NCBI RefSeq assembly: GCF_000311785.1
Contig: NZ_HE978536.1
Coordinates: 178,287 to 242,286 of the forward strand
Source: Brevibacillus massiliensis
Lineage (GTDB): Bacteria; Bacillota; Bacilli; Brevibacillales; Brevibacillaceae
DNA length: 64,000 bases
Direction: 5' to 3'
The position numbers were made by a program, and so were the translations under genes. The notes below the pieces were generated by a model that saw only the letters and a program-made list of their open reading frames with translations, had not been told where the DNA came from and searched no databases. Positions 1 through 10,438 of the stretch are shown one piece after another (positions within the stretch are counted from its first letter, which is position 1; every line of letters begins with the position of its first letter).

Positions 1-1782
<1,782 letters not shown>

Positions 1783-1993
1783 GACTCCAAAAACTCCCTT
1801 CTCCCCGCTGCCTTTTTTTGTAAAAAACCGTTGACGTCTTTCATACATCATGGATGTGAACGCTTGCGATCAACAGGTCATGACCGTTTTCTTTCCATCC
1901 TATTCAAAACCGTTCGTCTCTGCGCCCATCCGCAACCAGGCTTTTGTACACGTAGCAAGAATACTAGATGACCCCGCGAATGACAAGAGCCGG

Positions 1994-2022
1994 ATGAAGC
2001 ACCTGGGATAAAAATGCTTCAT
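1994..2022. promoter_or_regulatory. Palindrome in front of the 2058 gene
   Basis: A perfect 8-bp inverted repeat, ATGAAGCA (1994-2001) and TGCTTCAT (2015-2022), is separated by 13 bases that include GGATAAAAA. It ends 35 bp before the ATG at 2058. It could be an operator overlapping the promoter or a leader hairpin. Only the symmetry is visible. Confidence 0.45.
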
Positions 2023-2057
2023 ACGATATAAGACAGACTTTGATGGAGGGATGCACT

Positions 2058-2549
2058 ATGCGGGACTACCTGGTGTTCTGCACCTACTGCTCTTCCTACA
2101 CGCTTCTGCATTCGTTTGACAAAGGGACAAACCAGTTCCTCGGAGAATACTCACTGCTGTACAACGATTATACGAAAAACAGCGCTGTACTGAACAAATT
2201 CCTGCTGAACCACCTCGGCCATACGCTGCGCACCATCCCGTCCCAAACGGATGAATACATGAACATCATCTGTACAGCGAACCGTTTTTTGGAAGACGAC
2301 ATCGACAAGTACGTCGAGGAAAGCAGGGAACAGCGCCAGCTCGTCGAACTGGACCGGCAGCGCGAACGAACGGTTGGCAGGGTGCAGCTCCACATAGCAG
2401 AGCACCTGCTGCAAACGGAATTGGACATCCTTGCAAAGGTAAAAGGGAACACACCGGCCGAAAGACAAGTGCTGCTGGGGAAAGAATTAGGCATCAAAAA
2501 AGCCTTGGAAGTCATTCGCGGCGTACTCGCCGACAAGCAGTTTGCGTGA
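2058..2549 (+). CDS. Hypothetical protein, 163 residues
   Basis: I do not recognise this family. The product begins MRDYLVFCTYCSSYTLLHSF, with two cysteines spaced CxxC at residues 8-11. The middle (about residues 85-125) is highly charged and looks helical, possibly coiled coil. No signal peptide or membrane span is visible. GGAGGG at 2046-2051 is well placed for the ATG at 2058, so I reject the upstream TTG at 2040. The gene stands alone on the plus strand. It ends one base before the stop of the converging PLP enzyme, with no clear terminator between them. Coding is supported by the good ribosome site and uninterrupted length; function is unknown. Confidence 0.7.
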   Translation: MRDYLVFCTYCSSYTLLHSFDKGTNQFLGEYSLLYNDYTKNSAVLNKFLLNHLGHTLRTIPSQTDEYMNIICTANRFLEDDIDKYVEESREQRQLVELDRQRERTVGRVQLHIAEHLLQTELDILAKVKGNTPAERQVLLGKELGIKKALEVIRGVLADKQFA

Positions 2550-2550
2550 A

Positions 2551-3906
2551 TCACGCAAGTCCGGCAAAAGCCGAACGCAGGATCGCCAGGGCATGGTCGA
2601 CTTCCCCCTGCTCAATGATTAACGGGGGAGACAATTGCAGCACATTCCCCTGGGATACCTTAAAGCTGAGTCCCTGCTCCAGGCAATGGTACATCACTCT
2701 TTCCGCTTCCTCAACAGCAGGCTCCTTGGAGATCCGGTCCTTCACCAGCTCCACCCCGAACAAGAGGCCAATCCCCCTGATATCGCCGATGAGCGGAACC
2801 TCTTCCATGAGCCCGGAAAGCTGCACACGGATATAAGGACTCATTTCCTCCACGCGGGCCAGCAGGTTTTCCATCTCCAGCACCTCCAGCATGGCCAGCG
2901 CTGCCGCAGCCCCTACGGGGGATTTTTCGTGTGTGTAGTGCCCCAGGGAGATGTGCTGCGCCAGATTGAGCTCCTCCTTGGCAATCAGGGCGGCGATGGG
3001 AAATACGCCCCCGCCCAGACCTTTTCCGACCACCACCATATCCGGGACGATGTCGTAGTGCTCGAACGCGAACATTTTTCCCGTCCTGCCAAAGGCAATC
3101 GCCGTCTCGTCCAGAATCAACAGGGCGCCATAGCAGTCGCAAAGCTCCCTTACCGCTTGCAAGTACTCCTTCGACGGGATCTGGACATCTGTATTTCTCA
3201 CCGTTTCGATGATGACCGCCCCGATCTCGCCGTCTTTTTCCATGACGTATTCCAGGTGCCTTGCAAAGATGATATCGTCGCAGACACTCTCCCCGAACAT
3301 GCCGCGGTAGGTGTTAACCGGCGGAACGTGTATCACGCCGGGCAAAAGCGGGCCCATCCCCCTGCGAAACACGGCCTCCCCGCCGACCGAAATGGCGTCC
3401 AAAGAAGCGCCGTGGAAGGAATCCCACATGGAGGCTACCTTGTATTTGCCCGTGGCGATCCGGGCAAGCTTGAGAGCCATTCCTACCGCCGATGTCGCAC
3501 CGGGAGCCAGCAGAACCCTGTTTAACGTCCCCGGGGCAAGTTCCGCAAGCCTCTTGGCCAGTTCAATCGCCTTCCGGTTAGTGTAGCGCCTGGTGGAAAA
3601 AGAGAGCTCATCCAACTGCTCCTTGACCGCCGCGATGACGTGAGGGTGGCCAAATCCGACTTGGTGTACATTGTTCCCGTGAAAGTCCATCACTTTTCTG
3701 CCCTGGGTGTCTGTCAGGTAAATCCCTTCGCATTTGGTGATGACGTTCAAACAGGGAGTAGACATCGACTGATGCAGAAAGTACTGCTCATCCTCTGCCA
3801 AAATCGCCCGGGTCTCCTCGTCTATGTGCCGGTCCTGCCACCCCTTTCGCACCGGTGACAGATTGATGTCGCCTTCGGTTCTAAGGGGGTCTGACTGCAT
3901 TTTCAT
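2551..3906 (-). CDS. Class III aminotransferase-fold PLP enzyme, atypical active site
   Basis: A 451-residue fold-type I PLP enzyme of the class III (omega-aminotransferase) family. The PLP lysine is visible in VVVGKGLGGG (Lys295) and the pyridine-binding Asp in LILDETAIAFGRTGK (Asp266). Two usually conserved places differ. The common DEVQTGFGR reads DETAIAFGR, losing the Gln that contacts PLP. The common SGTEAxE/GAEAVE segment reads APGATSAVGMALKLAR. This points to a lyase-like or otherwise specialised member rather than a standard GABA or ornithine transaminase. A phospho-lyase or hydroxy-aminoethylphosphonate ammonia-lyase is possible, but no phosphonate genes are nearby. Start at 3906 is supported by GGAG 9 bases upstream. 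The next gene upstream is a MATE exporter. Confidence 0.85.
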   Translation of the reverse strand: MKMQSDPLRTEGDINLSPVRKGWQDRHIDEETRAILAEDEQYFLHQSMSTPCLNVITKCEGIYLTDTQGRKVMDFHGNNVHQVGFGHPHVIAAVKEQLDELSFSTRRYTNRKAIELAKRLAELAPGTLNRVLLAPGATSAVGMALKLARIATGKYKVASMWDSFHGASLDAISVGGEAVFRRGMGPLLPGVIHVPPVNTYRGMFGESVCDDIIFARHLEYVMEKDGEIGAVIIETVRNTDVQIPSKEYLQAVRELCDCYGALLILDETAIAFGRTGKMFAFEHYDIVPDMVVVGKGLGGGVFPIAALIAKEELNLAQHISLGHYTHEKSPVGAAAALAMLEVLEMENLLARVEEMSPYIRVQLSGLMEEVPLIGDIRGIGLLFGVELVKDRISKEPAVEEAERVMYHCLEQGLSFKVSQGNVLQLSPPLIIEQGEVDHALAILRSAFAGLA

Positions 3907-4064
3907 GGATCACCACTCCACGTCTTATATTTTGAATTATCAGAATCATAATAGCCGTACCTGTATGTATTTTCAACCAGTGATTCACGATTGCTCCTCA
4001 GCTGCGGCCTATATCCTGCCAAGAAGTCGAACAGCCCCGGCTGAGCAGGGGCTGCCGCGTGTGA

Positions 4065-5612
4065 CTACGACGTCTTTGGCGGCGGATCGAACAGTCGACC
4101 GTGATCCTTGTTTTTCCAAAAGAGCCTGTAATATACATACTGCGCCAGCAAAGAGAAGCTGAATGAAATCGGATAAGCGAGCCAGATTCCCTCGATGCCG
4201 ATTTGCCGGGAAAGCAGGTAGGCAGCGGGCACCTCTACTCCCCAGATGGAAAAAATGGTGATCAGCATCGGCCACAGGACGGTTCCGCTCGAGCGCATCA
4301 TGCCCGAGATGATCATGCTGTTGCCGAAAAGCAGATAGGCCCACAGCGTAATGTTCAGCAGGGTCTTTGCCATAGCGGCTGTCGACGGTTCCGTCAAAAA
4401 CCAGGAAAGCACGTGTTCATTAAATAAGTAGACGATGCCGATCAGGATCACACCGATTACGTAATTGAGGACCACCGCGCCTTTGATCAGCTCATCCAGG
4501 CGGTCCTGCTTCCCCGCTCCGATCAGCTGCGCGCCGAAAATGCCTGCAGCGATCCCCAGGCTCATCGCCGGCATCTGGACGTAGTTGACGATTTGATTGA
4601 CCGCGCCGTAAGCGGCGGTTGCGTGGGCGCCGTACGCGTTGACGAAGACGATGACAGCGATTTCGGCCATCGAGACGAAGATCATCTGGACGCTGGTAGG
4701 CAGTCCGATCTTGATCAGCAGGGAAACAATTTGCCGATCGAGACGAAGCTTTTTCACGGTCTCCCGGTCCAGCGCCAGGGGATGCCGTATCCACCAAAGG
4801 TAGCCGATCAGTGCAAGAAAGGTCACCAGCGTCGCCAGCACAGTGGCCAGGGCCGCTCCATTCAAACCGAGGCTGGGCAGCCCGAGCCATCCCAGAACGA
4901 ATACCAGGCTAAGCGCGATGGTCAGCGCAGTGCTGATCACGAGGAAGTAAAACGGCGTCTTCGAATCCCCGGTCCCGCGCAAAAACGTGGTGTAATTGGT
5001 GTAAATAAACATGATCGGCAGCCCTGTAAAGATGATCCGGGCGTAGCCGATGGAACTGTCGATGATCGCAGGAGGCGTTCCGATCAGCAGCAGCAGTTCG
5101 CGGCAAAACAGGTTGCCGACAGCGGCTGCAAGCAGTCCAAGCAAAAGCGTAAAGGTGAGGGAGGTGCCGACCGTCGCCTTCATCCGTTCCGCCTGTCCGC
5201 TGCTGTATGCCTGTCCGATCAAGACCGAACTGGCGCTGCCGAGCCCAATGACAAAAGAAACGAGAAAAAACGTCACGGGAAAGACCGCGCTCGCCGAGGC
5301 CAGCGCCCCTTCCCCGACAGCTCGTCCCAGCAGCACCGAACTGACCGTCCCGCCGATCGACTGCAGGGTGTTGCTCAGCATCAGCGGGATCAGAAAGACG
5401 AGCATCGACTTCCAGATCGGGAGAGCGAAGTTGATCGTCCCTCTCCCTCTTCCTGAGGCACTCGACTTGGGAGCCTCGCTCGCTTTCACAGCCGTCCCCG
5501 CGTTTGCACTGAGCGGGGCCAGTTCCTCTGCCGCTTCCGTCTCTTTGTCCGGAATCTTTTGCGGTTTTGAATCCAATCCGGCAGGTTTCTGTGACTCGTC
5601 AATCGAATGCAA
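4065..5612 (-). CDS. MATE family multidrug/cation antiporter
   Basis: An integral membrane exporter of the MATE family (NorM/DinF-like), expected to expel drugs or metabolites in exchange for Na+ or H+. About 12 hydrophobic segments follow a polar N-terminal tail of roughly 60 residues rich in Ala, Ser, Glu and Lys, which most MATE proteins lack. Family features include PLMLSNTLQSIGGTVSS, GLGSASSVLIGQAYSSGQ and the repeat-like AAGIFGAQLIGAGKQDR in the second half. The longest frame starts with a GTG at 5621 that overlaps AGGAGG. The TTG at 5612 sits 8 bases after that site, so I use it (515 residues). It may be a single-gene unit. Confidence 0.88.
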   Translation of the reverse strand: MHSIDESQKPAGLDSKPQKIPDKETEAAEELAPLSANAGTAVKASEAPKSSASGRGRGTINFALPIWKSMLVFLIPLMLSNTLQSIGGTVSSVLLGRAVGEGALASASAVFPVTFFLVSFVIGLGSASSVLIGQAYSSGQAERMKATVGTSLTFTLLLGLLAAAVGNLFCRELLLLIGTPPAIIDSSIGYARIIFTGLPIMFIYTNYTTFLRGTGDSKTPFYFLVISTALTIALSLVFVLGWLGLPSLGLNGAALATVLATLVTFLALIGYLWWIRHPLALDRETVKKLRLDRQIVSLLIKIGLPTSVQMIFVSMAEIAVIVFVNAYGAHATAAYGAVNQIVNYVQMPAMSLGIAAGIFGAQLIGAGKQDRLDELIKGAVVLNYVIGVILIGIVYLFNEHVLSWFLTEPSTAAMAKTLLNITLWAYLLFGNSMIISGMMRSSGTVLWPMLITIFSIWGVEVPAAYLLSRQIGIEGIWLAYPISFSFSLLAQYVYYRLFWKNKDHGRLFDPPPKTS

Positions 5613-5678
5613 CAGCCGCACCTCCTGATGCCGAACAAGCTCTCTGGTATTATGCCCAAGCTTGGCCGGGAAGTGCCT

Positions 5679-6974
5679 CTATCTTCTGTCTCTCACCTCA
5701 AAAATAGCAAACTTCAGGTAGTGCCCCTCCTCTGCGCCGCTTATTTCCGGATGATCATTGCCGGCGCCGCGCCACTCCACCAGCCTCAGGATCTTTTTGG
5801 CATCGAAGGCAGCCGATTGGATGGTCTCCAAAAACAGCTCGGGCGACATGTGGTAGGAGCAGGACGCCGTCACGAGAAAGCCGCCCTCCCTGACCAGTTT
5901 CATCCCGTGCAGGTTGATGTCTTTGTAGCCCCGGCACGCCCCTTTCACGGCAGAGCGCGACTTGGCAAAAGCCGGAGGGTCGAGGATGACCACATCCCAC
6001 TGCTTGCCGGCCTCCGCACTCTCCCGCAAATAGTCAAAGGCGTTGGCTACGACGAACTCGACGCGGTGTAAAAACCCGTTCAGCGTAATATTCCGCTTGG
6101 CGGTGGCAATCGCATGTTCGGAGATATCCAGCGCCGTCACCTTTTTTGCCCCGTGTTTGCAGGCGTTTAGCGTGAAGGATCCGGTATGGGTAAAGCACTC
6201 CAGCACCTCGGCGCCGTCCCAGAAGGGGTTCTTCACGATCCTGCCGCGCCTGTCTACCGGTTTTACCGCCGGGCCGTCATCTGTCTCCACCTGCTGCAGG
6301 GTAATGCCGTGGGCCTCGCCCCAGCCCCGCATCAACGGGGCGATCGCTGCCCGGTTTTCCCGCTGATCGTAAAAAAATCCGGTCTTTTGTCCGTTTACGA
6401 TATCTACCACGTACGTCAGCCCGTTCTCTACGATCGTCACTTCCTCCGGACACTCCCCGTACAGCACTTCCTTGGTCTGGGCAAGTCCTTCCAGCTCCCG
6501 TACCGGGACGTCGTTGCGAAGGTAGATGCCTTTCGGCGCAAACACTTCGATCAAAGCCTGCTTGATCAGGTCTCGCCGGCACTCCATCCCGAGCGAAAGG
6601 ATCTGCGCCACGAGAATGTCGTTGTACCGATCGACGATCAAGCCCGGCAGGAAGTCGGCCTCGCCGTAGATCAACCGGCAGGCCTGCGGATTGTCCACAA
6701 AACGCCGGCGGTACTCTCCCGCCCGTTTCATTCGGCGGACAAAGAACGGCAAATCGATTTCCTCGTCAGGATTGTAAGTCAGGACTCGGACGATCATTTG
6801 CGAGCGGGGATTGATGTAGCCTTTTGCCAAAAAGTGTCCCTGATGGTTGACGACTTCCACGATGTCACCTGGTTGATACTCCCCTTTTATTTCCAGCACC
6901 TCTGATTGATAAATCCAGGGGTGCCCTGCTTCCAATCGCTTCTTTCGCTGTTTTTGCAAATAGACGGTTGCCAT
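5679..6974 (-). CDS. RlmI-like class I rRNA methyltransferase with PUA domain
   Basis: SAM-dependent methyltransferase of the RlmI/RlmK family, which puts m5C on 23S rRNA in E. coli; the exact target here is inferred. An N-terminal PUA-like domain (about residues 1-75, with HPWIYQSEV and GDIVEVVNHQGHFLAKGY) is followed by a catalytic domain. That domain carries GFFYDQRENR, ECFTHTGSFTLNA (SAM loop), VILDPPAFAKS and the second cysteine motif TASCSYHM. Between QRENR and the SAM loop there is an unusual polar insert (about residues 235-265, including DDGPAVKPVDRRGR). I use the ATG at 6974, where homology begins, with AGGAGG 12 bases upstream; the frame stays open to 7214. It is divergent from the Na/Pi-type gene. 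Confidence 0.88.
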   Translation of the reverse strand: MATVYLQKQRKKRLEAGHPWIYQSEVLEIKGEYQPGDIVEVVNHQGHFLAKGYINPRSQMIVRVLTYNPDEEIDLPFFVRRMKRAGEYRRRFVDNPQACRLIYGEADFLPGLIVDRYNDILVAQILSLGMECRRDLIKQALIEVFAPKGIYLRNDVPVRELEGLAQTKEVLYGECPEEVTIVENGLTYVVDIVNGQKTGFFYDQRENRAAIAPLMRGWGEAHGITLQQVETDDGPAVKPVDRRGRIVKNPFWDGAEVLECFTHTGSFTLNACKHGAKKVTALDISEHAIATAKRNITLNGFLHRVEFVVANAFDYLRESAEAGKQWDVVILDPPAFAKSRSAVKGACRGYKDINLHGMKLVREGGFLVTASCSYHMSPELFLETIQSAAFDAKKILRLVEWRGAGNDHPEISGAEEGHYLKFAIFEVRDRR

Positions 6975-7064
6975 TGGGCTGTCTTGCCTCCTCGTTGTCT
7001 GTGTCATGCTTGTCTTGGTACAGGCATAGCGTAGTAGTATCTGACGGAAATAAGGGGGGTGAAC

Positions 7065-8012
7065 ATGTTCATTGCTTCCACGATTCTTATTCCGTTTGTG
7101 CTTGGGCTTGGTTACTTCTTGCTTGGTCTGTATGCGATGCGCGTCGGTTTTCATCGCTTGGCCGGAGAAAAAATGGAGAAAGTGATGCAGCGGTTTACCA
7201 AAACGCCGATACACAGCTTTTTCTCCGGCCTGTTCTCCACCTTTGTCCTGCAGAGCTCAGGTGCCGTCACGGTCCTGACGATCGGCATGACTCAGGCCAG
7301 GATCATCGGCTTTGCCCAGACGGTCGGGATCATTTTGGGCACCAATGTCGGAGCGACGGTCACAACCCAGCTGATCGCCTTGTCACTGGGGGATTTTGCC
7401 GTCCCGATGCTGTTGATTGGCGTCGCTCTTTGGCTGCAGCCAAAGCCTGTGCTGCGCTGCACCGGGTTGATCATAGCCGGTTTTGGACTCATTTTTATGG
7501 GGATTGACACGATGAAAATCATGGCAAAACCATTGGAACAGTCGGAAACCTTTCGCGTGCTGTTTCTGGAAAGCCGCCATTCGATCTTGATCGGGCTCGT
7601 TACCGGGATGATCTTTACCGCACTCATTCACAGCGGATCGGCTACGACAGCGATTACGATGGGGCTGATGACCCATCAGATCCTGTCGATGGAAACGGCG
7701 CTGGCGATCGTGCTGGGGGCCAATATCGGCACTTGCGCCACCGCGCTGGTGGCCAGCATCGGCACCAACACTGCTTCCAAACAGGTAGCCTGGTGTCACA
7801 CCCTGTTCAATCTCGCCGGCGCGCTGGCGTTCCTTCCCTTCCTCTCTAGTCTTGCCTATGTATCGGGAATGTTGACAGCGGATCCGGCCATGCAGATCGC
7901 CCATTCCCAGACCATCTTCAACCTGGTCTGCTCGCTTGCCGCCCTGCCGTTCGCCTCCCGGATTGCGGCGGGGATCGAGTGGCTGATTCCCGATCGGTCC
8001 AGACGAGCCTGA
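7065..8012 (+). CDS. Na/Pi-cotransporter (PNaS) family membrane protein
   Basis: A 315-residue polytopic membrane protein of the PNaS family, predicted to move phosphate (or a similar anion) with Na+. The two inverted-repeat signature motifs are visible: FVLQSSGAVTVLTIG near residue 60 and ALIHSGSATTAITMG near residue 190. GTNVGATVT and GANIGTCATAL form the matching second pair. The C-terminal PhoU-like domain found in longer homologues is absent. AAGGGGGG at 7052-7059 precedes the ATG at 7065; the in-frame GTG at 7059 lies inside that site and is less likely. It converges with lrgB, whose stop is 8 bp away. Confidence 0.88.
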   Translation: MFIASTILIPFVLGLGYFLLGLYAMRVGFHRLAGEKMEKVMQRFTKTPIHSFFSGLFSTFVLQSSGAVTVLTIGMTQARIIGFAQTVGIILGTNVGATVTTQLIALSLGDFAVPMLLIGVALWLQPKPVLRCTGLIIAGFGLIFMGIDTMKIMAKPLEQSETFRVLFLESRHSILIGLVTGMIFTALIHSGSATTAITMGLMTHQILSMETALAIVLGANIGTCATALVASIGTNTASKQVAWCHTLFNLAGALAFLPFLSSLAYVSGMLTADPAMQIAHSQTIFNLVCSLAALPFASRIAAGIEWLIPDRSRRA

Positions 8013-8019
8013 GGCACGC

Positions 8020-8685
8020 TCACAGATACTGCAGCGGGATAAAGTAGACAGAGGTGATGATCCCGGATAAAATCATCGCCAGGGAGGAAGCCGCCGCCTG
8101 TTCCTGGGAATGGCGCAGAAGTCCCGCCGTGCCAATCGCATGAGAGCTGGTGCCGATCGCGATGCCCAAAGCCCAGTCGTCGGTTATGCCTGCCCCCTTC
8201 AACAGCGGGCGGGCGATGCTGATCCCAACAATCCCGGTCAATGCCGTAAACAGCCCGGCAAGCGAAGGATTGCCCCCGATGCCGGCGGTGAGCTCCACAG
8301 AAATCGGAGTCGTGACCGACTTTGACAGGATGCTGCGGGTAAGCGTCTCGCCCCCGTCAAGCAGCTTCATCAGCATCCAGGCGCTGAGCATGGATGCTGC
8401 GCTTCCGGCGGCGACTCCGGCGGCTACCGCCCGCCAGACTCGGGCCAGTTGACGCAGTTGTTTGGCGAGCGGCACCGCCAGCGCCACGGTAGCCGGACCC
8501 AGCCAAAAGCTGATGTAACTGCCCCCTTTCGCATAGCTCTGCCAGTCGCCACTAAACAGCCACCAGATCAGCCCGACACCGGCAGCGGCGATAAGGATTG
8601 GCTGGATCCGAAACAGCCGCTCAGACAGCGGGCGGGCGCAAATATACATAAAGATCGTTAAACAGATCGCCATCGCGCCAAGCAT
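8020..8685 (-). CDS. lrgB: LrgB/CidB family membrane protein
   Basis: The larger partner of the LrgA/LrgB pair. These membrane proteins affect murein hydrolase activity and lysis in Staphylococcus, and in several Bacillota transport pyruvate or glycolate. About six hydrophobic segments are present. Family signatures are LGPATVALAVPLAKQ, SKSVTTPISVELTAGIGG and GTSSHAIGTAGLL. I chose the ATG at 8685, ten bases after AGAAGG; a GTG at 8694 overlaps the end of lrgA with no room for a ribosome site. The lrgA stop (8687) lies next to this ATG, so the two are probably translationally coupled. Confidence 0.9.
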   Translation of the reverse strand: MLGAMAICLTIFMYICARPLSERLFRIQPILIAAAGVGLIWWLFSGDWQSYAKGGSYISFWLGPATVALAVPLAKQLRQLARVWRAVAAGVAAGSAASMLSAWMLMKLLDGGETLTRSILSKSVTTPISVELTAGIGGNPSLAGLFTALTGIVGISIARPLLKGAGITDDWALGIAIGTSSHAIGTAGLLRHSQEQAAASSLAMILSGIITSVYFIPLQYL

Positions 8686-8686
8686 G

Positions 8687-9052
8687 TTACGCACACCTTC
8701 TCTTCATTGATTCGCTTTGCTTTTTCTTTTGCAGCCGCTGTACGACTCCCCCTGCCGTGAGCATCACGAGCACCGGTCCGCTGACGAGCGCTATCACGAT
8801 CGGCAAGGGTTTTTGCATGACGGTTTCCAGCTGCGGCACCACACCGACGACGATGGGGATAAAAAACAGCAGCATGTGTTTCAACAAGAAAGAACTGGCG
8901 CCTTCCACCAGTTCCAACCGAATCCAGCCTGTCCCGAGTGCAACCGTTAGCAGCAGCATGCCGATCAAGCTTCCGGGCAGAGGCACACGAGCCCACTCGT
9001 GCAGTGCCGTGCCACATCCGTAAAATCCCAGTATGACGAGCCAACCGCGCAT
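8687..9052 (-). CDS. lrgA: LrgA/CidA family holin-like protein
   Basis: A 121-residue protein with four hydrophobic segments, matching CidA/LrgA: FYGCGTALHEWARVPLPGSL near the start, LIGMLLLTVALG, and FIPIVVGVV in the middle. The C-terminus is basic (KKKQSESMKRR). Together with lrgB it forms a two-gene unit. Known roles are control of autolysis and, in some species, pyruvate uptake; which applies here cannot be read from the sequence. No LytSR-type regulator is adjacent. The TnpB element lies just upstream of this unit and may have separated it from its original promoter region. Confidence 0.88.
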   Translation of the reverse strand: MRGWLVILGFYGCGTALHEWARVPLPGSLIGMLLLTVALGTGWIRLELVEGASSFLLKHMLLFFIPIVVGVVPQLETVMQKPLPIVIALVSGPVLVMLTAGGVVQRLQKKKQSESMKRRCA

Positions 9053-9095
9053 GCGACATGTCTCCTTTTCTATTTTATCTCATTTTCGCAGAAGA

Positions 9096-9116
9096 CTCCC
9101 ACCTCTAGGCGGTGAG
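9096..9116 (+). repeat. Left-end hairpin of the TnpB element
   Basis: CTCCCACC (9096-9103) pairs with GGTGAG (9111-9116), one base bulged, around TCTAGGC. The CTCCCACCTCTA core is repeated at the right end, which marks it as a transposon end rather than a local terminator. Confidence 0.5.
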
Positions 9117-9203
9117 ATGAATGCGATTTTTTTGCTTTTTGGCCACTGTTCAGAACATACATTCCCTTTCTGTGGTAAAATAAGGGGAAGGAGGTGAATC
9201 GAA

Positions 9204-10391
9204 ATGAAACGGGTCTACAAGTTGGTTCCCCGTTGGTCGGCACAGCAGCTTGCGATTCTGGAGGATTTGGCGTTTCACACGACCAAACTCTACAACATCG
9301 CCAATCACTTGTGCCGAGAAGTAGGGTTTCGTTCCTATGTAAAGTTGGAAAAGGAACTAAAGTCCAATTGGCACCGGGAGTACCTCCACTCTCATACCTA
9401 TCAGCATTGTCTCAAGATGGTGGAACAAAATTGGAAGAGCTACTTTGCCGCAAGCAAAGACTTCAAGAAGAATCCGCAGAAATACAGAGGGACACCTCAA
9501 CCTCCCGGATATAAGCATGGTGCCCGCCGCAAGAACGAAATCATTTTCACCAATTTTGCCATCCGAGTTCAGGAGAATGTGCTCAAGCTCTCGTTGTCCA
9601 AGAAGATGCAGGAACGTCATCGGGTTGACTGTTTTTCGATTGTCACCCACCCTGGCAATCTGCCGATTGACGTAAGCGCTCTTCAGCAGATCCGACTCCA
9701 ATGGCGCAATCGTATCCGGACGTGGGAGATGGTGATGATCTACCAAAAAGAAGAAAAGAAACTTCCTGCGACCTTTACCAACCTGATGTCCATTGATCTT
9801 GGCGTCAATAATCTGGCCGCCGTCACATTCCTGGAGGGTGATGACACCTATTTGATCAACGGAAGGCCTTTAAAGACCAAAAACAGCTATTATAACAAAG
9901 AGATCGCGCGGCTCACTTCCATCGCCATGAAACAAACCGGCAAGCGTGAGGACTTTGTTCGTACACACCGGATTCGGTCCCTGCAAGGAAAACGGAATCG
10001 CTATGTCCAGAACTTCCTGCATCAAGCGAGCCGGAAGATCGTGGATCTGGCGCTGAAACATCACATACAGATTCCCCATGCCCGTTTTGTGGATCTCATC
10101 ACCTACACGGCCAAACTCCTCGGGATCACCGTGGTCAAGCAGAATGAAGCGTACACCAGCGGTTGTTCTGCGCTGGATGAGGAGAAGATTTCGAAAAAAG
10201 CATATGCATCCAAGCGACGCATTCACCGCGGCCTTTTTTTGTTCAACGCAGGATTCAAGATCAACGCAGATGGAAACGGGAGCCTCAATATCTTGCGAAG
10301 GTACCTTAATGGAAAAGGTAGTCCTGTGCTGATCCAATCGGCAAGGGATAATGGGTGTTTGAAGCATCCGAAATGTATTCTTGTCGTATAA
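9204..10391 (+). CDS. tnpB: TnpB (OrfB) RNA-guided nuclease, probably decayed by an internal deletion
   Basis: Transposon-encoded TnpB, the ancestor of Cas12 nucleases. The RuvC-I aspartate motif is present as SIDLGVNNLAAVT and the RuvC-III motif as INADGNGSLNILRR. The region between LALKHHI and QIPHARFVDLITY is too short. Intact relatives carry about 25 more residues there, a segment normally running from VVGYN through WKQ to NQxFV. The conserved TEESYTSKCS reads QNEAYTSGCS. The frame remains open at 395 residues, so the deletion is in frame. AAGGAGG precedes the ATG at 9204. Nuclease activity is doubtful; the protein may still bind its RNA. Confidence 0.88.
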   Translation: MKRVYKLVPRWSAQQLAILEDLAFHTTKLYNIANHLCREVGFRSYVKLEKELKSNWHREYLHSHTYQHCLKMVEQNWKSYFAASKDFKKNPQKYRGTPQPPGYKHGARRKNEIIFTNFAIRVQENVLKLSLSKKMQERHRVDCFSIVTHPGNLPIDVSALQQIRLQWRNRIRTWEMVMIYQKEEKKLPATFTNLMSIDLGVNNLAAVTFLEGDDTYLINGRPLKTKNSYYNKEIARLTSIAMKQTGKREDFVRTHRIRSLQGKRNRYVQNFLHQASRKIVDLALKHHIQIPHARFVDLITYTAKLLGITVVKQNEAYTSGCSALDEEKISKKAYASKRRIHRGLFLFNAGFKINADGNGSLNILRRYLNGKGSPVLIQSARDNGCLKHPKCILVV

Positions 10392-10409
10392 GACGGAAAA
10401 CATTTGAAT

Positions 10410-10438
10410 CTCCCACCTCTAAGCGAAGGTGGCGGGAG
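10410..10438 (+). ncRNA. Right-end hairpin, likely 3' part of the omega RNA (reRNA) of TnpB
   Basis: Starting 19 bases after the tnpB stop, CTCCCACCT (10410-10418) pairs with AGGT and GGGAG (10427-10438) with a GGC bulge, followed by TCTTCAATTTTT. In studied IS605-family elements the guide RNA overlaps the 3' end of tnpB and ends at the right-end border. This position and fold match that arrangement; function is inferred from the family. Confidence 0.5.
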
